A stretch of DNA of 64,000 nt from a virus: positions 45,450 to 109,449 of the IMG/VR virus record IMGVR_UViG_3300028581_000018, one strand, 5' to 3'. Numbering within the stretch: the stretch's first letter is position 1; each line of letters opens with the position of its first letter. Positions 55,743 to 61,917 of the stretch are shown one piece after another. The translations under genes and the position numbers were made by a program. The notes beneath the pieces are model-generated. The model made no database searches and had not been told where the DNA came from. It saw only the letters and a list, made by a program, of their open reading frames with translations.

Positions 55743-55771
55743 CTGCTTGCGACACAGCGCAGCGACACAGA

Positions 55772-55813
55772 GCAAGGCATTTCTCTAATACCTTAACCTT
55801 AAACCCTTTTCTT
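55772..55813 (+). promoter_or_regulatory. Repeated leader element, copy 1
   Basis: GCAAGGCATTTCTCTAATA, then a TTAAC/CTTATG-type end reaching the start codon of the 67-aa gene. It is the most divergent of the clear copies. Confidence 0.7.
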
Positions 55814-56017
55814 ATGAGCAATTCTAAGCCTTCTTTTACACCGCGTAAAGTACGCGTTGACCTGTTCTCTGTTGCTTTAGCCGACGATAAAGCCTTGACT
55901 GCTATGCAGACAAAGCTTAATCAATGGCTTACTGCAGGAACATTGGTCAAGTACCAAATACATACGACAAGCACTCATGCTTTGTTTAATGTATGCCGAC
56001 GTAAAGACGCTGAATAA
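55814..56017 (+). CDS. Small cassette protein, 67 aa, unknown
   Basis: The protein begins MSNSKPSFTPRKVRVDLFSV and is basic with a short helix (KALTAMQTKLNQWLTAG). I see no motif. The start is set by the conserved leader ending in CTTATG. Its stop codon lies inside the following terminator hairpin. Codons are richer in G+C than in the late region, as with the following four genes. Confidence 0.65.
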   Translation: MSNSKPSFTPRKVRVDLFSVALADDKALTAMQTKLNQWLTAGTLVKYQIHTTSTHALFNVCRRKDAE

Positions 56018-56028
56018 GCGTCTTTTTT
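56005..56028 (+). terminator. Terminator of cassette gene 1
   Basis: AGACGCT/AGCGTCT stem with a 5-nt loop, followed by TTTTT. It overlaps the end of the coding sequence. Confidence 0.8.
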
Positions 56029-56042
56029 CTTTGTAGGAAGCC

Positions 56043-56085
56043 GCAAGGCATTTCTTTTACCTCTTAACAATTAACCCTATATCTT
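56043..56085 (+). promoter_or_regulatory. Repeated leader element, copy 2
   Basis: GCAAGGCATTTCTTTTA, then CTCTTAACAATTAACC and ATATCTTATG at the start codon. This is closest to the consensus. Confidence 0.75.
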
Positions 56086-56370
56086 ATGAGAACTCCATTC
56101 GGATTTTACAAAACGCCTTTTGGCACAGCCTTGCATTTGCGCTACAAAGACAAAGAAAGCGCAGACCTCATTAGCGAATGCCTTGAGCGCTCTACAATTT
56201 GGCTCGGCAAGAACGACTGCTGGCACATTGAAGGCTTGATTAAGCCTGGCTACGAGCAACTTACCAGAAAAGCCATTCTGCTAAATCGCTCTCGCACATT
56301 ATCTAAGCAGCAGCGGGAAATTCTTGACGAAATCAATGCTATTGACCAGGCTATTGACTTAGGCTACTAA
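56086..56370 (+). CDS. Small cassette protein, 94 aa, unknown
   Basis: A mixed alpha/beta protein: MRTPFGFYKTPFGTALHLRYK, then a helix ISECLERSTIW, then a C-terminal helical tail (SKQQREILDEINAIDQAI). The middle section (STIWLGKNDCWHIEGLIKPG) could be a small DNA-binding or anti-defence fold, but I recognise no family. The unit has its own leader and terminator. Confidence 0.65.
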   Translation: MRTPFGFYKTPFGTALHLRYKDKESADLISECLERSTIWLGKNDCWHIEGLIKPGYEQLTRKAILLNRSRTLSKQQREILDEINAIDQAIDLGY

Positions 56371-56377
56371 CGCATAC

Positions 56378-56405
56378 GCCCCGCATTAAGCGGGGCTTTG
56401 CTTAT
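56378..56405 (+). terminator. Terminator of cassette gene 2
   Basis: GCCCCGC/GCGGGGC stem with ATTAA loop, then TTTGCTTATT. Confidence 0.8.
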
Positions 56406-56410
56406 TCTTC

Positions 56411-56454
56411 GCAAGGGCATTTCTTTTATAACTTAACAATTAAATCTTTTACCT
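56411..56454 (+). promoter_or_regulatory. Repeated leader element, copy 3
   Basis: GCAAGGGCATTTCTTTTA, with one extra G, then ACTTAACAATTAAATC and the ATG of the 69-aa membrane protein. Confidence 0.75.
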
Positions 56455-56664
56455 ATGAAAGCAGTTATCTATCTACTCAAAGCGTGGTTTGTAGCCCTAT
56501 TAACCGCGTTTGCCCTACCATTTAGCCTTAGTCTGTTGGCTGTATTGACAACAGACATTACCTTTCACCAAGTGTTCCACTCTGAATTGTTTTGGTTACC
56601 ATTTGGCTTCATATTGGTTATAATGTTCATTGTAATATGTGGATTTGAACCATATGAAGATTAA
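56455..56664 (+). CDS. Small membrane protein, 69 aa
   Basis: Two hydrophobic segments (LKAWFVALLTAFALPFSLSLLAVL and FWLPFGFILVIMFIVIC, cited by sense) with a short acidic end EPYED. A two-pass inner-membrane protein. Candidates are a superinfection-exclusion or early host-modifying protein; nothing in the sequence decides. Confidence 0.65.
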   Translation: MKAVIYLLKAWFVALLTAFALPFSLSLLAVLTTDITFHQVFHSELFWLPFGFILVIMFIVICGFEPYED

Positions 56665-56689
56665 TATTAGGTTTAGGGTTTAAGTAATT

Positions 56690-56722
56690 GGCTCCGCAGT
56701 AATGCGGGGCCTTTTGCTTTTT
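56690..56722 (+). terminator. Terminator of cassette gene 3
   Basis: GGCTCCGC/GCGGGGCC, 8 bp, loop AGTAAT, then TTTTGCTTTTT. Confidence 0.8.
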
Positions 56723-56798
56723 AAAGAGCGGGAGTGGTTAGACGCAGTGCCCATCTCGGGGGCCATTTATCTTAATCCAGCATGCTTACCTCGACGCG

Positions 56799-56835
56799 GC
56801 AAGGCATTTCTTTTATTACTGAAACCTTATATCTT
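56799..56835 (+). promoter_or_regulatory. Repeated leader element, copy 4
   Basis: GCAAGGCATTTCTTTTA, then TTACTGAAACC and TATATCTTATG at the start of the 70-aa gene. The 76 nt between the previous terminator and this leader contain no ORF. Confidence 0.75.
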
Positions 56836-57048
56836 ATGATCAAACATGCACAAACGGTTGTCACTAAACAAGAGTATTTTGACACCACGCTGCGGAATGG
56901 CGAAACAATCCCTGTTCGTATCGAGCGCGTAATCTATCATCGCACCAAGACGATGACTGTACGCAAATGGTGCTTGAACTCTGGTATGATCATCGACGTG
57001 TTCCGTGATTTGCCTGCACCACCTGAGTTCGCAATCGTGGTCAAGTAG
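56836..57048 (+). CDS. Small cassette protein, 70 aa, unknown
   Basis: Basic beta-rich protein: TVVTKQEYFDTTLRNGETIPVRIERVIYH, cited as TTLRNGETIPV and RIERVIY, then MTVRKWCLNSG. No motif recognised. The start codon is fixed by the leader ending CTTATG. An upstream ATG 54 nt earlier is rejected because it would put the leader within the coding sequence. Confidence 0.65.
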   Translation: MIKHAQTVVTKQEYFDTTLRNGETIPVRIERVIYHRTKTMTVRKWCLNSGMIIDVFRDLPAPPEFAIVVK

Positions 57049-57057
57049 CCAAGCATA

Positions 57058-57083
57058 AGCCCCATTTGGGGCTTTGCTTTTTT
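57058..57083 (+). terminator. Terminator of cassette gene 4
   Basis: AGCCCC/GGGGCT stem, loop ATTT, then TTGCTTTTTTAT. Confidence 0.75.
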
Positions 57084-57100
57084 ATTTGCAATACTATTAG

Positions 57101-57158
57101 GGCATTTCTTTTATTTCTTAAGGCGCTATTGCCACAAAACCCCATAAAATCAAATCAA
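57101..57158 (+). promoter_or_regulatory. Repeated leader element, copy 5 (core plus divergent 3' part)
   Basis: GGCATTTCTTTTA preceded by ATACTATTAG instead of GCAA, with a different sequence up to the ATG. The core is intact, so the GGCATTTCTTTTA part is probably the functional unit. Confidence 0.65.
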
Positions 57159-57692
57159 ATGGGACAACTCAAAGCGACGCTAAACGGCGTCTACAATCGT
57201 AACGGCGAAATCGTCAACCGTTATGTGGTTTCAGGTTCAGCAGCAGACATCGCTGAATTTAAGAAAATCCAAGGTCAATACTTTCGCGAAGACACGCAAG
57301 GTAGGCCCTTGTACTTTCGCCCAAAGTTTGACCCACAAGGGCGACCTCACCCCTCGACGATGCTCATTGAGCCCAATTATCGTGGCGACGGCTTTGTCCC
57401 TGTGTACGACACTATTCTCGCTGACGCAGAATACGCCGAGTCAATTGGCGGTGTCGTAGGACAAGAACTCGGTAAGGCTCTTGCCCTTGAGTTACTCGAA
57501 AAGCGTCGCGCTCTTCGTAGCAATACTCGCGCCGTGGCTCTTGACACGCCTGAACCCATTGAGCAACCGCTCGTTGATGAACAACCCATTGACGACGATT
57601 TCAGCGGGAGCGGGTTAGACGACGAGCCTGTTGCTGAAAAGCCCAAAGCTAAAGCCAAGGCTACCGCAACACCTGATTTGGGGGACATCTAA
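57159..57692 (+). CDS. Cassette protein with acidic/basic low-complexity tail, 177 aa
   Basis: The start giving MGQLKATLNGVYNRNGEIV follows the leader; longer versions read through it. Residues 1-110 look beta-rich (YVVSGSAADIAEFKKIQGQYFRED; PLYFRPKFD). The C-terminal 50 residues are acidic, then Lys/Ala/Pro-rich (EKPKAKAKATATPDLGDI). The shape recalls single-strand DNA-binding proteins with acidic tails, but I cannot confirm an OB fold. Confidence 0.65.
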   Translation: MGQLKATLNGVYNRNGEIVNRYVVSGSAADIAEFKKIQGQYFREDTQGRPLYFRPKFDPQGRPHPSTMLIEPNYRGDGFVPVYDTILADAEYAESIGGVVGQELGKALALELLEKRRALRSNTRAVALDTPEPIEQPLVDEQPIDDDFSGSGLDDEPVAEKPKAKAKATATPDLGDI

Positions 57693-57710
57693 TCACCCGT
57701 TTGGGTGCAC

Positions 57711-57747
57711 AAGCAAGGCAGGTCTCACACACCTGCCTTGCTTTTTC
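57711..57747 (+). terminator. Strong terminator of cassette gene 5
   Basis: A 13-bp stem AAGCAAGGCAGGT/ACCTGCCTTGCTT, 7-nt loop, then TTT. The left arm contains a GCAAGGCA segment that matches the 5' part of the leader element. Confidence 0.85.
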
Positions 57748-57777
57748 TACATTATCCTTTTTTTTCACCATACTATT

Positions 57778-57963
57778 ATGGCATTTCTTTTTCTTCGCAG
57801 GCCCACAGCACAATATCCACGCGCAGCGGGAGTGGGGTTGACACCAAAAAATAGGAAATCGTATCTTGTTGATTATCAAATCCCTAGAGTGAAACCAAAA
57901 CCTCCACTCCCACTCATCACTAGATACAAAATACAAAATTGTTTACGCTGTAACATACGCTGA
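57778..57963 (+). CDS. Doubtful small basic ORF, 61 aa, with a sixth leader-like core
   Basis: The frame starts MAFLFLRRPTAQYPRAAG and is basic and Pro-rich. The bases GGCATTTCTTTTT, preceded by ATACTATTAT as in copy 5, lie over its start codon. So either the leader core is coding here by chance, or a leader has lost its gene. No terminator follows. I rate it as weak. Confidence 0.3.
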   Translation: MAFLFLRRPTAQYPRAAGVGLTPKNRKSYLVDYQIPRVKPKPPLPLITRYKIQNCLRCNIR

Positions 57964-58261
57964 TTATCAAGTAGTTAGTCTCATTTTCCCACCGCGTGGA
58001 TAAACTCTTGTAAACCCTATTGTTTACGCTTTACATTGTTTGCGTATATTCACTGTTGGTAGAGAACTGCATTTATATCGTCAATTACTTTAAGTAACAC
58101 GACGTAAGTGTCTGAGTATCAGTGAGTGGGATACCATATACCCCTTATTATCTAACAATTGATAATCAAACTAATCTTGTATACTTCCTAGTTTAACTAC
58201 TGGATATAGCTTATCTAACATAACTAATTCAACTAACATAACTCTTAAACTCTAATGCTTT
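57964..58261. other. Gene-free region with short repeats
   Basis: TTGTTTACGCT occurs at its edge and again near 58019, and the palindrome-like TTGATNATCAA occurs near 57869, 57961 and 58158. CTAACATAACT is repeated near 58215. No ORF or hairpin terminator is convincing. The repeats look like protein-binding sites before the 58.3-kb gene. Confidence 0.35.
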
Positions 58262-58498
58262 ATGGTTACTTCTTCTTCTATATCTATATTAGGTAGGGTT
58301 CTTATTGTTGATAGAGAGAATCCGCGCGCACGTGCATTAGATACCTGCGCTGATTGTGGTCACCCTATACAGGGTTACTCACCAATCGTGGTTCACACCT
58401 ACACCAGCAAGCACGCCGATAAACCTGAATCAACTCGTATCATATGTCAATCATGTGATTACCTTGACTATTGTGAACCATATAGTATATTTGGTTAA
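58262..58498 (+). CDS. Small zinc-ribbon protein, 78 aa
   Basis: CADCGHPIQGYSP (residues about 29-41) and ICQSCDYLDYC (residues about 61-71) form a four-Cys zinc ribbon. The N-terminus is hydrophobic-polar without a signal peptide. No family recognised. An accessory transcription-related role is possible for a ribbon of this kind. Confidence 0.65.
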   Translation: MVTSSSISILGRVLIVDRENPRARALDTCADCGHPIQGYSPIVVHTYTSKHADKPESTRIICQSCDYLDYCEPYSIFG

Positions 58499-58667
58499 CA
58501 ATTAAATTCACCGCATGAACAAACGATTGTGGTACTATTCTAAAATGGGGTGATGACCTACATCAACAACCTACAGTGCGGGGCAGCAATCCTCGTCGCA
58601 ACTAGCATGACTAACCAATAATGTCTTGCACACTTCCTAAGCACGAATTAAACTGCTTCATCATTTT
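58499..58667. other. Non-coding region before RNA element copy 1
   Basis: No ORF above a dozen codons. The sequence holds several short pairings (for example GCAAGTGCT-like fragments near 58625) but I cannot define a structure. It may be the 5' part of a longer RNA. Confidence 0.3.
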
Positions 58668-58787
58668 CCCTTTGCACACTCACTAGTGAGCAGTTGTAAT
58701 ATGACCATTCTCGTAAAAGTTCCCTTAAATGTGGGTTGAGATTTACTCTATGGAGGGCGATAATATATTACAACTGAGTGCAGAGGG
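58668..58787 (+). ncRNA. Structured RNA element, copy 1
   Basis: The outer stem is CCCTTTGCAC/GTGCAGAGGG (10 bp with one G-T). A small hairpin follows (CTCA-CTAG-TGAG), then a 12-bp stem CAGTTGTAATAT/ATATTACAACTG enclosing a 62-nt terminal part with nested pairings (TCTC/GAGA, CCC/GGG). This is a three-way junction. Copy 2 at 59385 keeps both long stems and changes the small hairpin and the tip of the long stem in a compensatory way. No open reading frame covers it. The strand is assumed from neighbouring genes. Confidence 0.7.
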
Positions 58788-59089
58788 ATTACAATATATC
58801 AACTGTAAATAACTTAATTAGGCTTTTTAACCTTTTGTGCCTGAATAAGTTTACACGAATTAGTAATAATTCTGGGGTTGTTGATATTAAACAAAAGTCT
58901 GCCTATTAAATAGGGAAGCTGCAACAGGCGTTAAATCGTGCGAGTAATAGCAGCATACAAGGATCGCAACCTTGGGAAACAAGTATTTACGTGCAAAGAG
59001 GGAATTTGATAGAAATATCAATAATCGACTGTATTTATACAGGAAGACAACTTAATGTACTAAAGGAATACTTGTTTCTTTTAATTTGT
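58788..59089. other. Non-coding stretch between RNA copy 1 and the S10-like ORF
   Basis: Contains several hairpins: CAAGG-N7-CCTTG near 58960, and GCCTATTAAATAGG near 58903. The segment GTGCAAAGAGGG at 58991-59002 could pair with the 5' arm of RNA copy 1 as an alternative to its own 3' arm, which hints at a switch. A GTG-started extension of the ORF begins there, but I prefer the ATG at 59090. Confidence 0.35.
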
Positions 59090-59332
59090 ATGTCAACACC
59101 TATACATAAAATCGTTTTTATCTTCAATTCAACTAATACTAAACAATTAGAAGAAGATACTAACAAAGTTAAAATGATTATTAAACGTAATTGTGAAGTT
59201 GTTACTGGCCCTGTATGTTTTAAACATGAAAGACAGCTTACAGCTTACATTAAGTTTAGTAATACATTAAATAGATTAATGGAATTTAAAAACCATAAAT
59301 CTGTTAATGTGCATATTTTAACTAAATCCTAA
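59090..59332 (+). CDS. Possible divergent ribosomal protein S10 (NusE)-like protein, 80 aa
   Basis: The alignment I see by eye against bacterial S10: an N-terminal strand (KIVFIF), a helix with K-V-x-I-I-K-R, then CEVVTGPVCF, where S10 has 'GA-V-GP-PL', a strand LTAYIKF, and MEFKNHKSVNVHIL, where S10 has 'FEIRTHKRLIDI'. It lacks S10's N- and C-terminal extensions (about 80 versus 100 residues). S10 is NusE, which acts in the small ribosomal subunit and in transcription antitermination. Conservation is weak and needs profile confirmation. It is flanked by two copies of a structured RNA. Confidence 0.45.
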   Translation: MSTPIHKIVFIFNSTNTKQLEEDTNKVKMIIKRNCEVVTGPVCFKHERQLTAYIKFSNTLNRLMEFKNHKSVNVHILTKS

Positions 59333-59384
59333 TAAAAAGGTTGGTTAATGCTGGAATAACCATAAAGCATTATTTTTAATTTTT
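59333..59384. other. Short hairpin-containing spacer before RNA copy 2
   Basis: AATGC...GCATT brackets GGAATAACC about 10 nt after the S10-like stop. It is followed by TTTTTAATTTTT, so it may end the upstream transcript. Confidence 0.4.
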
Positions 59385-59497
59385 CCCTTTGCACTAACCG
59401 TAAGGTGAGCAGTTGTAATGTTACCTATTTAGGTTATGAAAAGACATTGGCGAGTTTTATACTCATTAGTCTTAACATTACAACTGAGTGCAGAGGG
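59385..59497 (+). ncRNA. Structured RNA element, copy 2
   Basis: The outer stem is the same 10 bp as in copy 1 (CCCTTTGCAC/GTGCAGAGGG). The small hairpin is ACC-GTAA-GGT, where copy 1 has CTCA-CTAG-TGAG. The inner stem is 14 bp, CAGTTGTAATGTTA/TAACATTACAACTG. The first ten pairs equal copy 1 and the tip differs with pairing preserved. The terminal loop differs in sequence. These compensatory differences indicate that RNA structure is selected. Confidence 0.7.
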
Positions 59498-59740
59498 TAA
59501 ATAAAAAACTCAATAACTTCCCAAGATGTTGAGAGCACAAGTTTTTCTTTGATAATGAGGAGTATAGCCTCACAGTCCGTAGTTTTATAACTAAACCCGT
59601 CTGAGCAGCCCACGCTTATAATATCAAAGTTTTAGGTGTAAAACACAGGATTTTATCTGGTAGACTTCATTTATCAGAGGCTTTATGGTGAGGCTGAAAC
59701 CATTTTTTATTAACCATTTAACCTCTAAAACAAATACATC
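59498..59740. other. Non-coding region after RNA copy 2
   Basis: No ORF. CTTTGATA at 59547 can pair with TATCAAAG at 59619, enclosing a region with a GAGG/CCTC hairpin (AATGAGGAGTATAGCCTCA). This suggests a further structured RNA of about 80 nt. I do not recognise it. Confidence 0.4.
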
Positions 59741-60016
59741 ATGAAACAATTTCTTTTAAACTCTTCTTTAGTGGTTGCAATGATAGGCAGTGCCTTTTTT
59801 GTATCTTCTTTTGCTATTGATGTTGTTGGTAAGGATAACACCCCGCCGGCGCAACCTAAATCTTATGAAGTTACCCAGGCAATTATGGCATTAGAAGATA
59901 TGCGTGACTGGGTAGATGAAGATTTAATGTATGTACAAGAAGACTCTGTATTATATACTCGTCTTCAAGCGTATCGAAACAACCTCGATTTTGCAATAGA
60001 TCATCTTAATAGATAA
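59741..60016 (+). CDS. Small secreted or membrane-anchored protein, 91 aa
   Basis: An N-terminal hydrophobic segment (SSLVVAMIGSAFFVSSFAI) serves as signal peptide or anchor, with possible cleavage after SSFA. The rest is an acidic helical segment (YEVTQAIMALEDMRDWVDEDL). No motif recognised. Confidence 0.65.
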   Translation: MKQFLLNSSLVVAMIGSAFFVSSFAIDVVGKDNTPPAQPKSYEVTQAIMALEDMRDWVDEDLMYVQEDSVLYTRLQAYRNNLDFAIDHLNR

Positions 60017-60049
60017 TTTTAATCTCAAATCCACTCAAAACCACAAATC

Positions 60050-61165
60050 ATGACACAGAATTTTGGAAACTACTATTCACCTGAAAATCAAGAAAAAATT
60101 CAGCAAGTTCAAGCGTTAGAAGATAAAATCGCTCGCAAAATAGCATGGAAAAAGTTGAGTTTAGGTATAGGTTATAACATTACTGAGAAAGATGGTAAGT
60201 TATACTTTTCTATAACATGTTATACACCATCCATAGGCGTATATGGTCAAACATATATGAAAAGACAAACAGAAAATGGTTTGACTTTTGATGGTAAGAA
60301 AGTTAGATTTTGGTTTGGTAAAACTGACTGCTTCCTTAATATGAGCCAACATGACCTTGCTGTAGTGCTTAAAGCATTAAAAATAGACTGGCTTTTATCA
60401 AAGAAAGATACGTTTATTGTTGATCACGCAGTTTCAAAACCTACCATACTAGCAAAGATTTTATCTTTTAAGATTACAAACTTTACAGATTTGACAAAGT
60501 TTCTTATCAAAAATTATAAACTCAGATGCTCGGCAGCAACTTTTGATAACTACGTTACAGACAATTCACATTTATATTTCTTGAAGAAGATAAGCAGGCT
60601 TACAGAAAATGTAGATGAAAATGCAAAAGTCTATTTTGCTGGTACCAATGATTATCAGAACTTAGAAACGCATATCCTCATGCAAGATGTTCTAAATCAA
60701 GCAGAAACCCTCGAGGAAAAAGTTGATTTAAGATGGTCAAGTAAACGTTTAAATGAAGTTCATACTGATTTTACAAGTAGATTAATGTTGTACGAAACAG
60801 ATGCTGTTCCTGAAGACTATTTTGGTATACCAAAAGTGCAGAATATAGCTAACTTGCACGGTATTGAATACATTACGACTAGTAAACGTCTTTACATTGA
60901 AGGTTACACGTTAAAACATTGTGTGTATACCAGCTACGGAGACATTACCAGAAGAAAACAATACCTGGTTTTTCACATTGATGGTCATACACTGGGACTA
61001 AGATTTAGTAAACCTCTGGATAGCAAATCTGTGGTTGCAGAATGGGATCAACTTTATGGTAAGTTTAATTCTAGTCCTGATGATGAAACCACAGTTATAG
61101 CAAAAAGGTTTGTAGAAGAGTTAAACAATGTTCTTCAAGAAGAAAACTGCTTGCTTTCTGTTTAA
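60050..61165 (+). CDS. PcfJ-like protein, 371 aa
   Basis: The C-terminal third has LYIEGYTLKHCVYTSYGD, then QYLVFHIDGHTLGLRFSK, then VVAEWDQLYGKFNSSPDDE. This fits the PcfJ family pattern 'L--EG--L-HCV--Y', 'I-I--', 'T-E', 'Q--G--N'. PcfJ-like proteins are found on plasmids and phages with an unknown biochemical role. The N-terminal two-thirds are mixed alpha/beta. It is the largest gene of the rightward region. Confidence 0.75.
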   Translation: MTQNFGNYYSPENQEKIQQVQALEDKIARKIAWKKLSLGIGYNITEKDGKLYFSITCYTPSIGVYGQTYMKRQTENGLTFDGKKVRFWFGKTDCFLNMSQHDLAVVLKALKIDWLLSKKDTFIVDHAVSKPTILAKILSFKITNFTDLTKFLIKNYKLRCSAATFDNYVTDNSHLYFLKKISRLTENVDENAKVYFAGTNDYQNLETHILMQDVLNQAETLEEKVDLRWSSKRLNEVHTDFTSRLMLYETDAVPEDYFGIPKVQNIANLHGIEYITTSKRLYIEGYTLKHCVYTSYGDITRRKQYLVFHIDGHTLGLRFSKPLDSKSVVAEWDQLYGKFNSSPDDETTVIAKRFVEELNNVLQEENCLLSV

Positions 61166-61174
61166 TGTATTCCA

Positions 61175-61221
61175 CGGCGGGCTCCCATATCCCAACGTTT
61201 CCCAACTCTTTGGGGGCCCGC
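61175..61221 (+). other. Long hairpin after the PcfJ-like gene
   Basis: GGCGGGC/GCCCGCC with a 33-nt loop that itself has CCCAACTCTTTGGG pairing. No T-run follows directly, so it may be a processing site or mRNA 3' end rather than a terminator. Confidence 0.5.
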
Positions 61222-61285
61222 CAAACTTATAGGTGGACATGAGTATACCTTTATAAACTCATACAATTCCTTTTATTTTACAACT

Positions 61286-61510
61286 ATGTATTTACACGAA
61301 AAACTAAATTTGTCAGAAGAACAAATTGAAAAAATCAGCAAAATAACAATGGAAGCTTATTCTTCTAATGATAATTTAGGAGATGTTATCTTAGACATCC
61401 ATGAAAAGATTACAGGTGAAATCCCTGATGAACAAGCAAAAATGTTGATGTTTGCATTTTTTGTTTTAGGTGCTAACCAGACAATAATGGAGGGTAATTC
61501 ACAAAAGTAA
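61286..61510 (+). CDS. Small acidic helical protein, paralogue A, 74 aa
   Basis: The sequence has LNLSEEQIEKISKITMEAYSSN, then LGDVILDIHEKITGE, then MLMFAFFVLGANQTI. The adjacent 95-aa protein shows the same order of features (a short 'LN', a helix, 'NNxISDALLQI', then a hydrophobic helix ending 'YILGCNLTE'). These are probably duplicates. No known family. Confidence 0.65.
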   Translation: MYLHEKLNLSEEQIEKISKITMEAYSSNDNLGDVILDIHEKITGEIPDEQAKMLMFAFFVLGANQTIMEGNSQK

Positions 61511-61558
61511 AACATACCACTCAATTTTCTTTTAATCACCAATTAACCATTTTTAATT

Positions 61559-61846
61559 ATGAACACAGTTAATGAAGCTTTAAACATTCCAATGTCAACA
61601 TGGAATGATGATCAAGAGAATGTTACTCAAGCACTCTTTGCAAATAATACAATATCAGATGCATTATTGCAGATTGGTAACAATGTAAAAAATGATGAGT
61701 TTAACATGAATGACGTTAACCTCACCATTTATGAACGCCGATTGCTAGCAGTAGGCTACATTCTTGGTTGTAATCTTACTGAACATACGATCAAAAAAAA
61801 GATCAAAGAAAATCCAGCTCTTCTCTTTGAATTTATGAGTAAATAA
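61559..61846 (+). CDS. Small helical protein, paralogue B, 95 aa
   Basis: It has EALNIPMSTWNDDQENVTQALFANN, then SDALLQIGNN, then RLLAVGYILGCNLTEH and a basic C-terminal helix (KKKIKENPALLFEF). It aligns in layout with the 74-aa gene immediately upstream, with a longer C-terminus. Function unknown. Confidence 0.65.
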   Translation: MNTVNEALNIPMSTWNDDQENVTQALFANNTISDALLQIGNNVKNDEFNMNDVNLTIYERRLLAVGYILGCNLTEHTIKKKIKENPALLFEFMSK

Positions 61847-61865
61847 GCAACTGTTAATCTTTTAC

Positions 61866-61895
61866 AGTGGTGGGTGGTTAGCCCACCACTATTTT
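61866..61895 (+). terminator. Terminator after the paralogue pair
   Basis: AGTGGTGGG/CCCACCACT, 9 bp, loop of 7, then ATTTTT. Confidence 0.85.
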
Positions 61896-61917
61896 TAATC
61901 ATTAATCTTATTAAACA

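Larger units (their letters stand above)
55455..55771. promoter_or_regulatory. GC-rich strand-switch region with paired palindromes
   Basis: No gene is supported here. The region divides the leftward and rightward transcription units. It holds poly-C tracts near 55474-55513, a GC-rich block (CGCCGCTCCCCGGCGCGCGC), a long hairpin near 55639-55674 (CAACAAAAAGTTTTC/GAAAACTTTGTTG) and two 19-bp palindromic sites. GC content is far above the surroundings. It could be an origin or a bidirectional control region. Confidence 0.5.

Noticed and set aside
55551-55796. An 81-codon plus-strand frame in the GC-rich island
   Set aside because: Absence of stops is expected in GC-rich DNA. It covers both palindromic sites and the first leader copy, and the product (Cys/Met/His-rich) is not protein-like.
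55772-57113. Reading the repeated leaders as a CRISPR array
   Set aside because: The repeats are 200-400 nt apart with genes between them. No spacer-sized units and no cas genes are present.
57377-57688. A 103-codon minus-strand frame
   Set aside because: It is antisense to the 177-aa cassette gene, whose start is fixed by the repeated leader.
58991-59089. GTG-started 33-codon extension of the S10-like ORF
   Set aside because: The extension (hydrophobic, with two Cys) does not fit S10 and covers a structured region. The ATG at 59090 gives a better match.
61175-61221. Terminator after the PcfJ-like gene
   Set aside because: The GC-rich stem is good, but the loop is 33 nt and no T-run follows, so I list it only as a hairpin.
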